A DNA stretch of 64,000 nt from Symbiodinium natans. Its lineage: Eukaryota > Sar > Dinophyceae > Suessiales > Symbiodiniaceae. The position numbers were made by a program, and so were the translations under genes. Below the pieces are notes generated by a model, which saw only the letters and a program-made list of their open reading frames with translations, made no database searches and had not been told where the DNA came from. Every line of letters begins with the position of its first letter. Positions within the stretch are counted from its first letter, which is position 1. Below are positions 44,205 to 55,327 of this stretch, piece by piece. The DNA is taken from contig CAJNDS010002257.1 of NCBI GenBank assembly GCA_905221605.1, positions 571,422 through 635,421 on the forward strand, written 5' to 3'.

Positions 44205-45265
44205 TTGGTTCTCCGTCGCCCATGTCTGAAGGCCTCCCAGAGCCAAGTGCGCCTGAGTTACCGCCGCCGCCAGAGAGAGGCGGGGGTGGGGAACCCAAGG
44301 CCTACTACGACAGCTCGCGCCAGTGGAGAGGGTCAGATCTCGTTGGTCACAAGCACAGGTGAGGTGGCCTCCAGTGCAACAGATCTCTTGATCGTATCAT
44401 GTGATGAGGTCCCATGCTTTGCTTGCGTCCGTCAGATTGCAGAGGGTGTAGACCAGAAGTTCGAGCATGAGGATGAAACGACGATCATAGGCGTTGATGA
44501 TCAGTCACTCGACGATCTAGAAGAGTACGATGCCACCTTGCTTGAAGACCACAGTTCCGATCAAGCCCTCCGTGCAGATTTGTGTCTACCCAGACACAAT
44601 GATCTTGAGCCTGAGGTAGATGCTGAAACCCTCAATCAGCTCGATGACATTGCTGACCAAGTTGAGATTGAGCGTTTGTGTGGCATGAGCGTTTTGCTGC
44701 CTGAGAGAGCCGCAGAGATTGAATACCCAGGGCAAACTGCCACATCCTTGACAACCCGCATGGTGCGTTGCTGGCGGGCCAAAGAGCTCCATGGGAAGCC
44801 GGTGTGGTACCGGCGTTCCCGGTACGTCGCCCGAGAGTTTGCTTGGCTATCGCAACGCCAAGACCTGTTCAGTCCTGCCTCGACAGCTTTGTGCAATCGC
44901 TTGTTGCCCAGCACGATGATGATCATGCAGACCCTTGGTGCCTTGTGTCGCTTGATATAGCCGATGCATATCTCACGGTACGGCAGACGAGGTTGGTCAA
45001 GGTGACACATAAAGACCAGAGGTATGTGTTAGGCAGGGTGCTACCGGGTCAAAGACCAGCCGCAAAGGAATGGTACGAGTCGTTTTCCAAATACCTTGAT
45101 GAAAAGCTTTCCTACGAAAAGTGCTTGGCGTTGCCCTCTCTTATGAGATCCCCGGACCACAAATTTTTCATGCAGCTTCATGTTGATGACATGCTGGGTG
45201 CAGGATCGTACAAGCATTTCTGCAGCCTACTCTTGAAGCCAAACACAAAGTTTGTGTGCAGGTGA
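44205..45265 (+). pseudogene. Copia-3 linker and reverse transcriptase (frameshifted)
   Basis: An acidic linker (44205-44760) leads into RT. RYVAREFAW...QDLFSPAS appears in the first frame, then LVSLDIADAYL and LHVDDMLGAG (HVDD in place of YVDD) in 44768-45265. The frame change lies near 44880. The four-residue catalytic box is still present. Confidence 0.8.
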
Positions 45266-46163
45266 TCCGGCAGCCAGGGGATTCACTGTCCTTTCTCAAG
45301 CGGCATCACACGCTTGTTGCTGAGGGTGAAATGATGCTTATGCCGTCCGATAAGCGCTATGAAAAGCTTTTCGCCTTGTTGGGAATCATTGACCGAACTG
45401 CGCGAAACCAAGACACCGTATCTGAGTCTCTTGGACGATGAAGACAACTCTCCGAAGCTGAGTCCAGCTGATAGCAGGACATTCCGGAGCGCCATCGGCA
45501 TTCTGTTGTACCTCAGTGTGGACCTTCTAGAATGCCAGTGCAGCGTCAGAGCTTTGTCTTCATACATGATGTGTCCGACTGTCAATGCCATGACAGCCTT
45601 GCGTCATCTCGCAAAGTACCTCTCAGGTGTCAGGCATCAGGCTTTGCTCTTGCGTCGCACTCCAGGTGGTCTATATGTGGAGTCATACAGTGGCGATCAG
45701 TGAGCGCTGGGGTCGTCAAAGTGGGTGGTTCGCTCTTGTATAGTTCCAGTAGGACCCAGCGCATAATTGCGTTAAGCAGCGGCGGAACTGCTAGCAACCG
45801 CTAGCAACATCTGCGACGCCATGTTGGCAAGACAGTGCGTGGGTTTCCTGTCTCGCGATGTTCTTCCATGCGTTGTGCATCACCTCGATGCAACCGCGGC
45901 CAAAGGAATGCTTGAGCGAGCGCTCCGGAGTGGGGCGTGTGCGACATTTGAGCGTGCGCGTGCTTTGGGTGCAGTCACACGTTGAATCAGGTGTGATCGT
46001 GTTGAAGAAAATAGCTACCGCTATTAACCCAGCCGATCTTGGCACGAAAAGCTTGTCCCGTGCTCGCATGCGTCTCTTGCTGTACACACTTGGTGCATAT
46101 GACTCGTTGCGTAACCTGAGTATCTGGAACTGCAGCAGAAACAAGTTGTCAAAGATGCGGTGA
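45256..46163 (+). pseudogene. Copia-3 RNase H region (frameshifted)
   Basis: Pieces in three frames: AIGILLYLSVDLLECQCSVR (RT connection, 45359-45703), VKVGGSLLYSSSRTQRIIAL (RNase H strand and start of the Glu helix, 45532-45804) and NPADLGTKSL (RNase H end, 45858-46163). At least three frameshifts. Confidence 0.75.
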
Positions 46164-46870
46164 AAGCCGTGCGTGGCTCGAATCTTGAGACGAACAAAGC
46201 AATGATCCGAGCCGTTGTGTTTGCCGTTTGTAGCGCCTTGAGCCATGCTGCAGAGCCCAACACAGAGGCCATGCCCGTGCCTGAAGATGATGTGCCACCA
46301 TGGGTGACGCGTCTCATCGTGTGGGTCATAGGGCTATGGGTGCCCGATGAGCATGGAGGTGCCATCCTCCGTGAACTTGGAAACAGCCATGTGTTTTGGA
46401 TGGTCATGGGTGGCGTCCTCCTTATCATCTTCCACGTCTTTGCATCCTTGTTCAGCCATTTTGCCCGCCGTGGAGTGAGTGTTCAAGTTGTGAACACCAG
46501 TGGTGTGCACGTCGTGCTTGACGGAGGTGGTGAGCAAGCCGTGAATGTGCATGTCAACGTTGCCCCAGGCCCTAGCAACCCGTGTGGAACACGATCCAAG
46601 GCAAAGGCCAAACCTGGCCCACGCCAGGAGATGAATGCTGATGATGACAAGCTTGACGATGATGAAAGTGATGGCAGTGAGACCTTGTATGAGATGCTTG
46701 GCATGCCTACCAGAGTTGCCCGCAAGCGTGCGTTCCTCGAATGAACGGTGTTCACGTCCGAGACCGGACGTTGCTTCCACAAGTTGCAGTGCTTTAAGCT
46801 TGATGAGTGTGATCGCATCAAACCTCACAGCCTGGCGAGCGTTGCAGACAGTGGGAAGTATCGTGCGCGC
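46160..46870 (+). pseudogene. Copia-3 C-terminal membrane and Cys/His tail, split by the YR element
   Basis: 195 codons to a TGA at 46742-46744. A membrane segment (around VFWMVMGGVLLIIFHVFASL) is followed by a basic and then acidic Asp-rich stretch. Beyond the TGA the same frame stays open for 42 more codons, with GRCFHKLQCFKLDEC, up to 46870, where the YR element begins. The final codons are on the far side at 55310-55327 (KKCNP, stop). The tail thus ends in a Cys/His motif like that of copia-1. Confidence 0.7.
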
Positions 46871-46991
46871 GGTTTTGTGTTTACTCAAAGGTGTTTGTAG
46901 TTTGGGAACCATCACACTAACCGCGCCTCCTTGGTTCAAGCCACACACAACAGTGCAGAGCATTGCTTAGCTTGCTTCAGCTTTATTTTCA
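46871..46991 (+). repeat. YR element repeat A1
   Basis: 121 bp, starting GGTTTTGTGTTTACTC. Identical to A2 (54815-54936) except for one T in a T-run. Confidence 0.95.
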
Positions 46992-47048
46992 GCTTAATGC
47001 AGACACAACGGCATTGCGATACATTAAGGCTTGCTTGGCTTACTTTGA

Positions 47049-48393
47049 ATTTCTTGTGGACCTCGGGCATTCTTTGGAAAATCTCTCTCTCAACTCTCCG
47101 CTGTTGAGGCAGTATATGCTCTTCGTTGCAGCCGTTCCCAGGACGATGATATGTCCCTTGATCGGGGCCAGATTGCTCTTGTTTTTCCACTCAATACCTT
47201 AAAGGCCTTGCGATGGTTGGTCAAAACCGTCAACCTGGCTTTCCCAGACCTTTATTCAGGCCTGTTCAGGGCTTTGTCTTCTCAACCATCTTCGGATCGC
47301 TCTGAGGCCATGCCACTTCCTTTGGATTTTGTGGCTTTTCTTGAATCGGTTGTGCTTGATCCGTCTTCTTCACAGGAGTTTGCCCTTTTTGCTGGTTCCG
47401 CCCTTGTTTGTATCTGGGCTTCGCTGCGCTTTGGGGACGCTTCCCATGTATCTTGGGCGGCTTTGTTGTTCGACCCTCAATCCCAAGTTATTCGTGGCCT
47501 TGATTACCGCACAAAACCTCTCGGCGAGGTATGGCTTTTGCTTTCCATGCTGAGGGCGTTTATGGCTTTTGGGGCATTCGCTCTTGGACTCACGCTGGGG
47601 GTCTTTGGAACAGCATTTTCCGAACGTGGTGCCTGACTCGCTCTTCTTTTGCTCCTCACTCATGGAAGACGCATGCGACTTCGTTTTTTGCCCTGCGTCG
47701 TATGCGTCGGCTTTGCGTAGCTTGCGCTCCGCTTTGAACCTGTGGGGTCGTTTGGGAGAGGATACTTCCCGTAACTTCACACTGCATTCGTGTAAGGCCA
47801 CAGTCCTTTCCTGGTGTTCGCAACTTGGCCTTGGCGATATGGCACGCCGTGAGCAGGGACATCATCGCACCACTTCCGTTACTCTTTACGGTCGGGATGA
47901 CACGCGTGCTGCCTTGTCCCTTCAGGCCTCGGTCTCCGAGCCACAGCTTTTGGTCAGGGAAGGTTTGGCGATCTCGGGCTTGGAGGTTCCTTTGCGGTTC
48001 AGGGGTGTCATTTCCGAGCATAGCGATACTGATCCTTTGCAGCTACCGGCACTGCCATTGGAACCGACTCATTCAACCGCAGACCCTGTTGTGACGCAGT
48101 CTTCTCCCGCGTCTGCGTCCCTTGAAATGGGGTTATCCAACCCACCTTCGACGCCTCTCGCTCACAACTCTGGCATTTTCATGGCCTCGACTAAAACCAT
48201 ACACAGGGCGGTTTCCTGCGAGGTCGCTTTATCGCAAGTTTCCTGGCATGGGACAGCATATAAAACAGCTTGTGGGGCTGTTGTTCGTACCGAATGGACA
48301 ATACTTGCGGAGCTTTCGGGGCATGGGTCTCCTGTGGGACGCCGTGCACTTTGCAAAAGGCCTTCTTGCTGTGGCAGTGGCGTCTGCCTCTGA
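47049..48393 (+). pseudogene. Tyrosine recombinase of the YR element (one frameshift)
   Basis: First frame 47049-47636: SLRFGDASHV carries the first catalytic Arg and RTKP the Lys. Second frame 47569-48393: H-x2-K box TLHSCKATVLSW (Lys at the usual Arg position) at 47779-47814, RREQGHHRTT, and nucleophile Tyr in VTLYGRDD (47887-47889). This is the Arg-Lys-His-x-x-Arg/Lys-His-Tyr set of the phage-integrase fold. The frame changes near 47570. Function by family: integration of a circular double-stranded cDNA without target duplication. About 130 further codons after the Tyr are Ser/Pro-rich and unassigned. Confidence 0.8.
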
Positions 48394-48798
48394 GCTCAGA
48401 CTCCTGTTTTCGCTTTCGGTATAAAAACAGGGTTTGCTTCTTTTGGGACGCTGCATACTGCATGTTCTTCTGCAGCTTTCGCGCTTATTTTGCTTTTTCT
48501 TTGCCTTGCTTTTTTTTCAGATTCATGTCGGAGCTTGTTGAATCGGAGCTTCAGTGCTTGCTCGCTTTGGCCCAGCTTTGTGCTCTTACCTCCGTGCGGG
48601 GTAGTTCGGGACTTCAGAGCTTGTTCCCTTGGCCTCGCGCTCAGAGAGACTGCAGCGCCTTTCTGTTGCAGTGAGTACAGAGCGTTTTTCAGTGCTTCGC
48701 AGTTGCACTCTGAGCGTGTGCATGTGCTTTCATTTTCAGAGCTTTTGGCTTTGCTTCAGCCATCCCCAGCTTGACACTGGGAGTGTCGCTTTGCTTCG

Positions 48799-49579
48799 GT
48801 GGCTTTTGTCCACCCTCGCTCTCCCCTTGCAGAGGCCGAGGTGAACAAGGCTTTGGCTTGGCTGGAGGACTCGCGCCGCATGCCGTCAAACAGTGGTTTT
48901 TCACCAGCGGAGTGGCTGTGGCATTGGCTCTTGTCCACGCCAGCCTTTGCTCCCCACGGCGACGGACACGGTCTTTGGTTTTGGCTCTGGTGACTGGGCT
49001 TTCCATTGGGTGGAAGAGATGGAAAGGGCCACTCAAAACCCAGGCTCCTCGCCGGACCCGTCAGCAGCTCCAGCTGCACCTGCGCAGACTGCGTCGGAAG
49101 AGAAGTGGCCTTTCTTTCCGAATGGCCATCGCTCCCTTGGCCTTGCTCCTGCCGACCTCATTCAAGCGCATCTTTGCCTGGAAGAGGCTGCCTCATTCAA
49201 GGGTGATGGCGGCTGGGAGGCTGATGACTGGCTTCACTTTTGGATGGAGGAGGACCCGGCTTACACAGCTTTGGTCCAGCGCGCGAAGGAGGCTGGTCAT
49301 GGCTGGAACATTGGCCAATGGCTTTGGCTTTGGGTTTCGCAAGCCGATCGACCCCAGCCGCCGCCAGCACCGCCTTTGGCTACGGGTTTGGGGTCAGATG
49401 CTTTCCCCCTTAGCCAGCTCAACGAGACGGTGACCGTCACCCAGATCTACTGTCGTTCGACGTGTCAAGACTGTGGTGTTGGACACTGTGGGGTTTCCCT
49501 CACTCGAGCAGACCAACCTCGTCGGCACCGCTGTAGCATTTGCTATAAAGCATCTAGGCGTGCCCAAGGCCAACCCTAA
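48799..49579 (+). pseudogene. YR element Gag-like region 1 with WLWLW modules and a zinc finger
   Basis: Two frames (48799-48993, then 48893-49579). A module of about 45-60 residues is repeated: a helix (AEVNKALAWLEDS; IQAHLCLEEAASF), then EWLWHWL or DWLHFWMEED, then GHG...WLWLWVSQ. After a Pro-rich linker comes a probable zinc-binding region with C-x3-C-x2-C, HCG and a later C-x2-C (RHRCSICYK). I do not recognise the module. Its position between recombinase and Gag suggests a structural or nucleic-acid-binding protein. Confidence 0.5.
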
Positions 49580-50042
49580 CGACCGGGCACTGCTTTGGCT
49601 TTCGGCCTTTGGAAGCTTCCCCTCAACTTGGGCCTCTTTGGCTTTTGGAGGAAGGGGTACATAGAGCGCTTTTGGCTTTCACTTGCCGCATTTTCCCTCG
49701 GTAAGCTTTGAGCTGCTTGGGGCGCTTGGCATCGGAGCTTTGCCAAAAAAATCGGAGCTGAGGAGCGCATCCTTTCGAGCTTGGCATTTGCTTTACTTAC
49801 ACTTTGCAGTTTTATTTTGTGTGCTCTCGCGCCCAGGTCTGGCTTGTGGACAGTTGGCTCAGTCTTCCAGGCTCGCTTTCCACCAGCATCACAGCAGTTT
49901 CCTTTCAGCTTTATTTCCTTGATTTTAGGGGGGATACAGTGCTTTTCGCTTTACATTTTACTGCATGCCGCAGGGTGCGTTGGGCGTGTGTCTGCAGCTT
50001 CGCGTTTCTTGCTTTGCTTCCAATCTGCTCGCAAGAGGTACA

Positions 50043-51293
50043 ATGGGTGACGTTGGAAACGACACGGGAAGAGGCCTGCTGGTGCAGCCTGCTCCATCAG
50101 ACAGGCTTTCGGTGCTTTGGGAGTCTCTTAGCCTTGAGTTTCCCGAAGCCGTTGCGTCACATCCGGAGTTGAACCGCACCATTCGTAACTTTGGTTTCCT
50201 TGCAACCTCTTTTGCACAGTTGGATGAGTGGTTGGAGTCGCGCGGTCTAGTGGACTTCGGCTCTGAAACAGTTGCGGACCTTCGTTGTCTTTGGCACAGA
50301 GCGCATGCTTTGGCTTGTTCTGAGGGCCACATGGCGGCCGTACCTTTCCCGCCGCACCCTTCTGCTCTGCCTTTACCACAGGACCAGTGTTTCAGCGCAG
50401 CTTCGGACCCTTCTCATTCCGCACCAGGCGCAGCCTCTTGGAACGAGCCTTTTCCAGCTAAGCTCTCCTCAGACAAAACGGCAGAGCTTCGGTCCGCATT
50501 CTTGCGGAAGTACCCCAGCGAGGTGCTGGATGATTCCACCATGCCATCAGCCCGCCTCCTTGCCTTGGCTTTCAAACAAGCCTCATCTCAGGAGTGGCGT
50601 TTCATCCCTTGGCGTTGGCGGATGTCTGTGCTTGAGCTTGAGGAACAGCAATTGCAGCGGCCCCGTAAGCTGGCTAGGACCGAGCTGGCGGATTTGACTC
50701 TGGATGACGTTCCCTCACGAAACCTTCCAGACACTGGGCATGTTTGCACTCAGCAAAATTTTGCGCTTGCACAGTGTGGCAATGGCCATGGTCACCGATG
50801 TGCACTTGGTGACGCTTAAGAAATATGAGTCTACTTTCTTGCGTTTTGCTTCGGCCCGTTTTGATCACAGCAGCGGCCTCCGCCCACCCAATGCCTGGAG
50901 TGCGAGCAAGCGGACCGTCGCTTTTGGGAGTCCGTATCCGAGCTTCGCCTGCAAGGCTGGTCTTTGGACGATTGTATTCATGAGAACACGGCTGTGCGTA
51001 GTGAGCTGGCATCTCTTTTGGCTGCTCGTGTTTTCCTTCCCAAGGCTCTACGCCGCCCGGAGGGCAAGGGAGCGGGAAATGGCAAGAGCAATGGCTCAGG
51101 AGCCTTTGGCAACGGCCGTGGGCGTGACAAAGGCAAGGGAGAAGGCAAAGGTCGTGGGAGTGGCTTTGGCGCCGGTCGTGGGGGAACCGGTCTGGGCAAC
51201 CAAGGCAACTCCGGCGTGGGCTCCGCAGGCCGTTTCAGCCAGCGACAGGGTGCAAAAACCCATCGTGCCGCTTTGAACACCTTTGCCCAGTGA
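50043..51293 (+). pseudogene. YR element Gag-like region 2
   Basis: The likely start MGDVGNDTGRG is at 50043. The first frame runs to 50819, the reading continues in a second (50704-51276) and a third (50964-51293). Parts read FLRFASARFDHSSGLRPPN and LDDCIHENTAVRSELASLLA, then a Gly/Lys/Asn/Arg-rich tail (GKGAGNGKSNGSG). A helical body plus a basic glycine-rich tail is typical of Gag-type nucleic-acid binding. The assignment rests on position and composition. Confidence 0.5.
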
Positions 51294-52432
51294 AGCTTCC
51301 CAGCGGCAAGATTTGTTTGGGCAACCATCCGGCTTGGCAACACACCGACACCCCACATTGAGGGGGACCGGACCTGTCTTTGGAGCAGGCAGCTGGGTCC
51401 GGTCTGTCTTTGTCCCCGCCTGCCTTTTTTTTGCTGATGATGCCTTTTCACTTTCCCAAGGTCTTGTCACTCATGTGGCCTCTGCTTTGGCGCAGCAGGA
51501 CTTTCATCTTCCTCAGCCAACGTGTCCCGGAGGGGCGTCTGGTGCAGAGGTGACTCCTAGCGCATATCAGCCTTTGGCCTTACCGCCCCAGCAGGGAGAG
51601 CCACAGGCGGCCGCACTTGCTCTTCAAGGCTCCGTACCCCTGGACAGGCCTCTTCAGGCTGCCAGGCCCCTTTTGTGCGGGGGCTGGCGCCGTCGTCAGG
51701 ACCTCCTGGTAGCGTCAGTGCCTGGGCCTTTCCCTCCAGTTTCACCACAGGTTGCCTCTGTTATGCAGTCCGTTCGGGATTTGAACCAGCCTTTCTTTTT
51801 GGACGTTTGCGCAGGAGCCGGCTCTCCTTTGAGTTCGGCTTTCCTCGAGCAGGGGGTGTGTCTGTCGATAGATGTTTTGATAGACGCAACCATGGACCTT
51901 CTCCGGGATGATTTGTTTGAGCACTTGCGCATTTGCACGTCTCGCCAAGTGGCTCTTGCGCACGCTGCTCCCCCGTGCAGAGAGTACTCCCGCTTGAAAT
52001 TTCTCCCTAACGGGCCAAAAGCACTGCGAACGCCGTCGTTTCTGAATGGCCTTCCCAACCTTTCAGCGTCCCAGGCACTTAGGGTTCAGGAGAGCCACTT
52101 GGTCTTTGTGCGTTGTGTCCAGCTTTTACATGTTTGCTTTTCATGCGGAGCTCAGGTGTCTTTGGAACAACCCCCAAACAGCATGGCCTGGCTTGAGCCG
52201 ATTGCAGCCAATTTTCTGGCATCGACCAGTGCCGATCTGGTCCATATGGCAGCCTGTGCTGTCGGCCTTAACGTGCACAAAGCCTGACTTTTTGCCACCT
52301 CCTTCAGGGCTTTTCAGGCACTTGCCTCGGCGTGTGAGCACGCTCAGGGAACCCATGTATCTCTACAAGGATTGCGTGATGAAGCTGGCTTTGCAGCCGG
52401 GCATCAGCGGAATACCCCTCTCGTCTGGCTGA
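51283..52432 (+). pseudogene. C5-methyltransferase-like protein of the YR element
   Basis: 334 codons to a TGA at 52285-52287, after which the same frame continues with LFATSFRAFQALASACEH to about 52430; the TGA sits where Trp would fit. Motif I-like FLDVCAGAGSPLSSAF (172-187), second-strand acidic SIDVL (D197), motif IV-like HAAPPCREYSRLK (227-239) with the catalytic-type Cys232, and motif VI-like LEQPPNSMAW (294-303). Order and spacing fit C5-cytosine methyltransferases. Retrotransposon-borne cytosine methyltransferases are known from dinoflagellates and charophytes. Between Gag and RT it could methylate the element's own cDNA. The premature stop inactivates this copy. Confidence 0.65.
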
Positions 52433-52433
52433 C

Positions 52434-54545
52434 ATGTATGTGGAGCAGGCCCTGCCCCTCTTTGACACCGGGCATGGGTCGGGCAGTGCCCTTTCTCTTA
52501 CCTCGGTGCCTTTGCTCTCCAAACCCAAAGCACTACACGAGGCGCCTGTGGCCTTGCAGGATGGTGCCGGCATTCATTCAGTGCCAGACTGGAGTGTTCC
52601 CCCTTCCGGAGCAGCAGACGTTTTCTCACGCCTGCGACCTAAGCTTATGGCTTTCCTTCTGCAGAGTCGCTTTCCGCAGCGTTTGCGCACTTTGGTTTTG
52701 GCGGGATCAGGTGAGGCCTTGTTCTCAAGTTCTGAAGTGCACAGCTTGCGTTGCATTTTTCAAGATTGGCTCACGACCCAGTCCCCCGGCACTGACATCT
52801 CATGGGAGGTGTCTCCTGGGCAGCCGTATTGCCTTCAGGCGCTGCATGTTGTTACGCGCATTTGCCAAGACCGTGACGTTTCCCTTTTTCCTTGCCTGCA
52901 ACAAGGTGTGCCCACCGGCTTTGACGGCGACATTCCTTTGTCCAACGTCTTTTTGCCGCAAGGAGGAGGTCATCCTTTTGAACAATCCCTTGGCATTTGT
53001 CACGGCAACTGGTCAAGCGCTGAAGCAGACCTTCCAACTTTGCATGCCTTAGTGGAGGAAGAAGTCGCCAATGGCTGGCTTTTGGAGCTGGACTCCCTGG
53101 AAGCAGCTCAGGAGCGTTTTGGCGATAAGCTGGCCATTGGAAAGATGTCCATAGTCAAAGCCGAAGGGAAGAAGCCTCGTCTCGTAGTTGATTCCACTGT
53201 ATGTGGCACTAACCCTTCCTGCACCATCCCCGAGACGTACACACTCCCAGGAGTTGATGATGTCAGGGAGTCGTTTCCTCTGCGACTTCATTCCGGCATG
53301 TGCGCAGGTTTTGCTTTTGACGTCAAATCGGCCCACAAGACAGTCCGAGTTCATGACTCAGATCAGGGCCTCCTCGGAGTTTCCCTCCCAAAGATTCAGG
53401 GTTCCGGCCGTCGCTGGCTTTTCTACCGCGTTTGCCCATTCGGGGCGAACTTCTCGGCCCTGTGGTTTCAGCGCCTTGGGAGTACTGTTTCAAGACCAGG
53501 AAGTCATTGGCCTTGCAGCTTGCCTAACGCTGGCTTTTTGCGCGTTGTTCAAATGCCAAGTTGCAACTCGGCAGCTGTGTCACTTGGATTGGCTGGCATT
53601 TTTCCTTTGGCTCTGGCACTTTCTGTATCCCTGCAGAAAAAGTGCGGAAGTTGAAGCGTCTTTTGCAAGAAGCCTTGGAGGGCCGCCATGTCTCTAAACG
53701 CACGCTAGATAAGGTCACGGGGTTGCTGCAATGGTTTTGTAAGTTGTGCAAGCACTTCAAGCCCTGGTTGCAGACTTTGTACGCGGACGCCAACCGTCCG
53801 CTGGCCACCAATTACAGCATCGCTCCTGGCGATTGGCCCGGCCTGGCCATTTGCGTTAACGAAGGGCTTGTTTTCACTTCCACGCCACCAGGCACCAGCA
53901 TTCCTACAGGCTCCAAGCTCATTGAGGCAAGGCGTTTGGCCCTGCAGTCTAAAAAAGACCTTATCAAAGTCGAAACCTCGAAGCGCATTTGGATGAGGGT
54001 GACGGACCCATCTACCACTCGCCGTAAGCTCTGTGCTTCAAGCCGGGAGAGCCTTGAGTTTTGGCTTACGTGGTGCGAGGTTCCTCCTCTTTTCTTTCCT
54101 TTGCAGAAACCTGCAGACGTTCCCATTGTTTGCGCTGCCGCCGATGCACGTGCAGATGGGGATCTCGTTGGGATAGGTGGTTTTATTGAGTGGCCCTCAC
54201 ATCAAGTGTCGTGGTTCAGCCAGTCCTGGCGTGCTCGGTCTCATTCTTTGCCTCCGCTCGGTGGTGCCTCTGGCACGTTGGACGGTCCGACTTCGCACTC
54301 TTTCAGACAACACATGTGCAGAGGCAGGTGTTAATGAGCGTTACAGCTCGGCCTTTCCTTTGTCAGCATTCCTGAAGCGGCTGTCAATGCTGGCTTGCGT
54401 GACTGGCATTGAGCTTGACGTTTTTCACATACCTGGTGAAAAGAATGACGATGCAGACCTGCTCTCTCGTTGGAGTGATGAGTCACTTCCTTTGCCTGCT
54501 AAGTTCCACCCAGACTTCCGAGTGGATTGTAGTGGCCTGGCATAG
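52434..54545 (+). pseudogene. YR element reverse transcriptase and RNase H (active site lost)
   Basis: The RT frame 52434-53654 contains KPRLVVDSTVCGTN (247-260), motif A FAFDVKSAHK (D296) and motif B CPFGANFSALWFQRLG (334-349). Directly after motif B the frame breaks; in the next frame VLFQDQEVIGLAA and then IGWHFSF...IPAEKVRKL (thumb) follow. The segment that should carry the (Y/F)xDD box is absent in all frames. RNase H follows in 53561-54334 (AAADARADGD) and, after another shift near 54230-54300, 54177-54545 (LSDNTCAEAGVN, FHIPGEKNDDADLLSRW). The RT type matches DIRS-order elements. Confidence 0.85.
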
Positions 54546-54607
54546 TCTGCGCTCACTTAAAAGTTGGGTAGGTAGGCCCGGCGAGCTTTGACTTTGCCAG
54601 TTTGAAA

Positions 54608-54814
54608 TTGGTCGTATATGCTTTTGCTGGCTAGTGGTAGGCTTTGCTTGCTTTCGCCTTTACTCTGAGCTGCTTCACCGGCAAAGTCAAAACAAAGGGC
54701 CTTCAGCAAACTGAGCCGCAGCTTCAAAGGGTTAGCTTCTGTAGCTTGGCTTTAGCTAGCTTTTAGGGCTTGGCTTTAGAACAGCACTTTGTGTGTGGCG
54801 TACAAACTATGAAC
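54608..54814 (+). repeat. YR element repeat B1
   Basis: 207 bp, TTGGTCGTATATGC...CTATGAAC. Differs from B2 by two substitutions and one T. It contains GGCAAAGTCAA, the reverse complement of TTGACTTTGCC at 54588-54598 just upstream, so a hairpin is possible. Confidence 0.95.
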
Positions 54815-54936
54815 GGTTTTTGTGTTTACTCAAAGGTGTTTGTAGTTTGGGAACCATCACACTAACCGCGCCTCCTTGGTTCAAGCCACACACAACAGTG
54901 CAGAGCATTGCTTAGCTTGCTTCAGCTTTATTTTCA
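54815..54936 (+). repeat. YR element repeat A2
   Basis: 122 bp, directly abutting B1. Nearly identical to A1. The B1-A2 junction GAAC|GGTTTT equals the joined outer ends of the element, as expected of a circular intermediate. Confidence 0.95.
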
Positions 54937-55103
54937 CCCACCCTCCTCTCCCAGAGGTGGATACTATAGCTTGTTTTTCACGCGTATGCTTGAGAGGAGT
55001 TCAGACAGGTCTCACTTTTCGCTTTGGCGATCAGGGCATTCACAGTGCGTTTTACAGCTTTCCACTACTAGCCAGCGGGTATGTTCTCATGTACTTGTTC
55101 TGC

Positions 55104-55309
55104 TTGGTCGTATATGCTTTTGCTGGCTAGTGGTAGGCTTTGCTTGCTTTCGCCTTTACTCTGAGCTGCTTCACCGGCAAAGTCAAAACAAAGGGCCTTC
55201 AGCGAACTGAGCCGTAGCTTCAAAGGGTTAGCTTCTGTAGCTTGGCTTTAGCTAGCTTTTAGGGCTTGGCTTTAGAACAGCACTTGTGTGTGGCGTACAA
55301 ACTATGAAC
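55104..55309 (+). repeat. YR element repeat B2
   Basis: 206 bp matching B1. Its end GAAC is the right boundary of the element. A 167-bp spacer separates it from A2. Confidence 0.95.
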
Positions 55310-55327
55310 AAGAAGTGCAACCCGTGA

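Larger units (their letters stand above)
46871..55309 (+). mobile_element. Tyrosine-recombinase retrotransposon with split direct repeats
   Basis: 8439 bp. Termini follow the A1-ORFs-B1-A2-B2 plan of PAT/Ngaro-type members of the DIRS order: A1 46871-46991, B1 54608-54814, A2 54815-54936, B2 55104-55309, with B1 and A2 directly adjacent. Encodes, in order, tyrosine recombinase, two Gag-like regions, a C5-methyltransferase-like protein, RT and RNase H. No target duplication: the flanks GCGCGC and AAGAAG rejoin in frame, as expected for recombinase-mediated insertion. Placing the recombinase before RT is unusual for the order. Frameshifts, a premature stop and loss of the RT active-site box mean this copy is dead. 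Confidence 0.85.
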
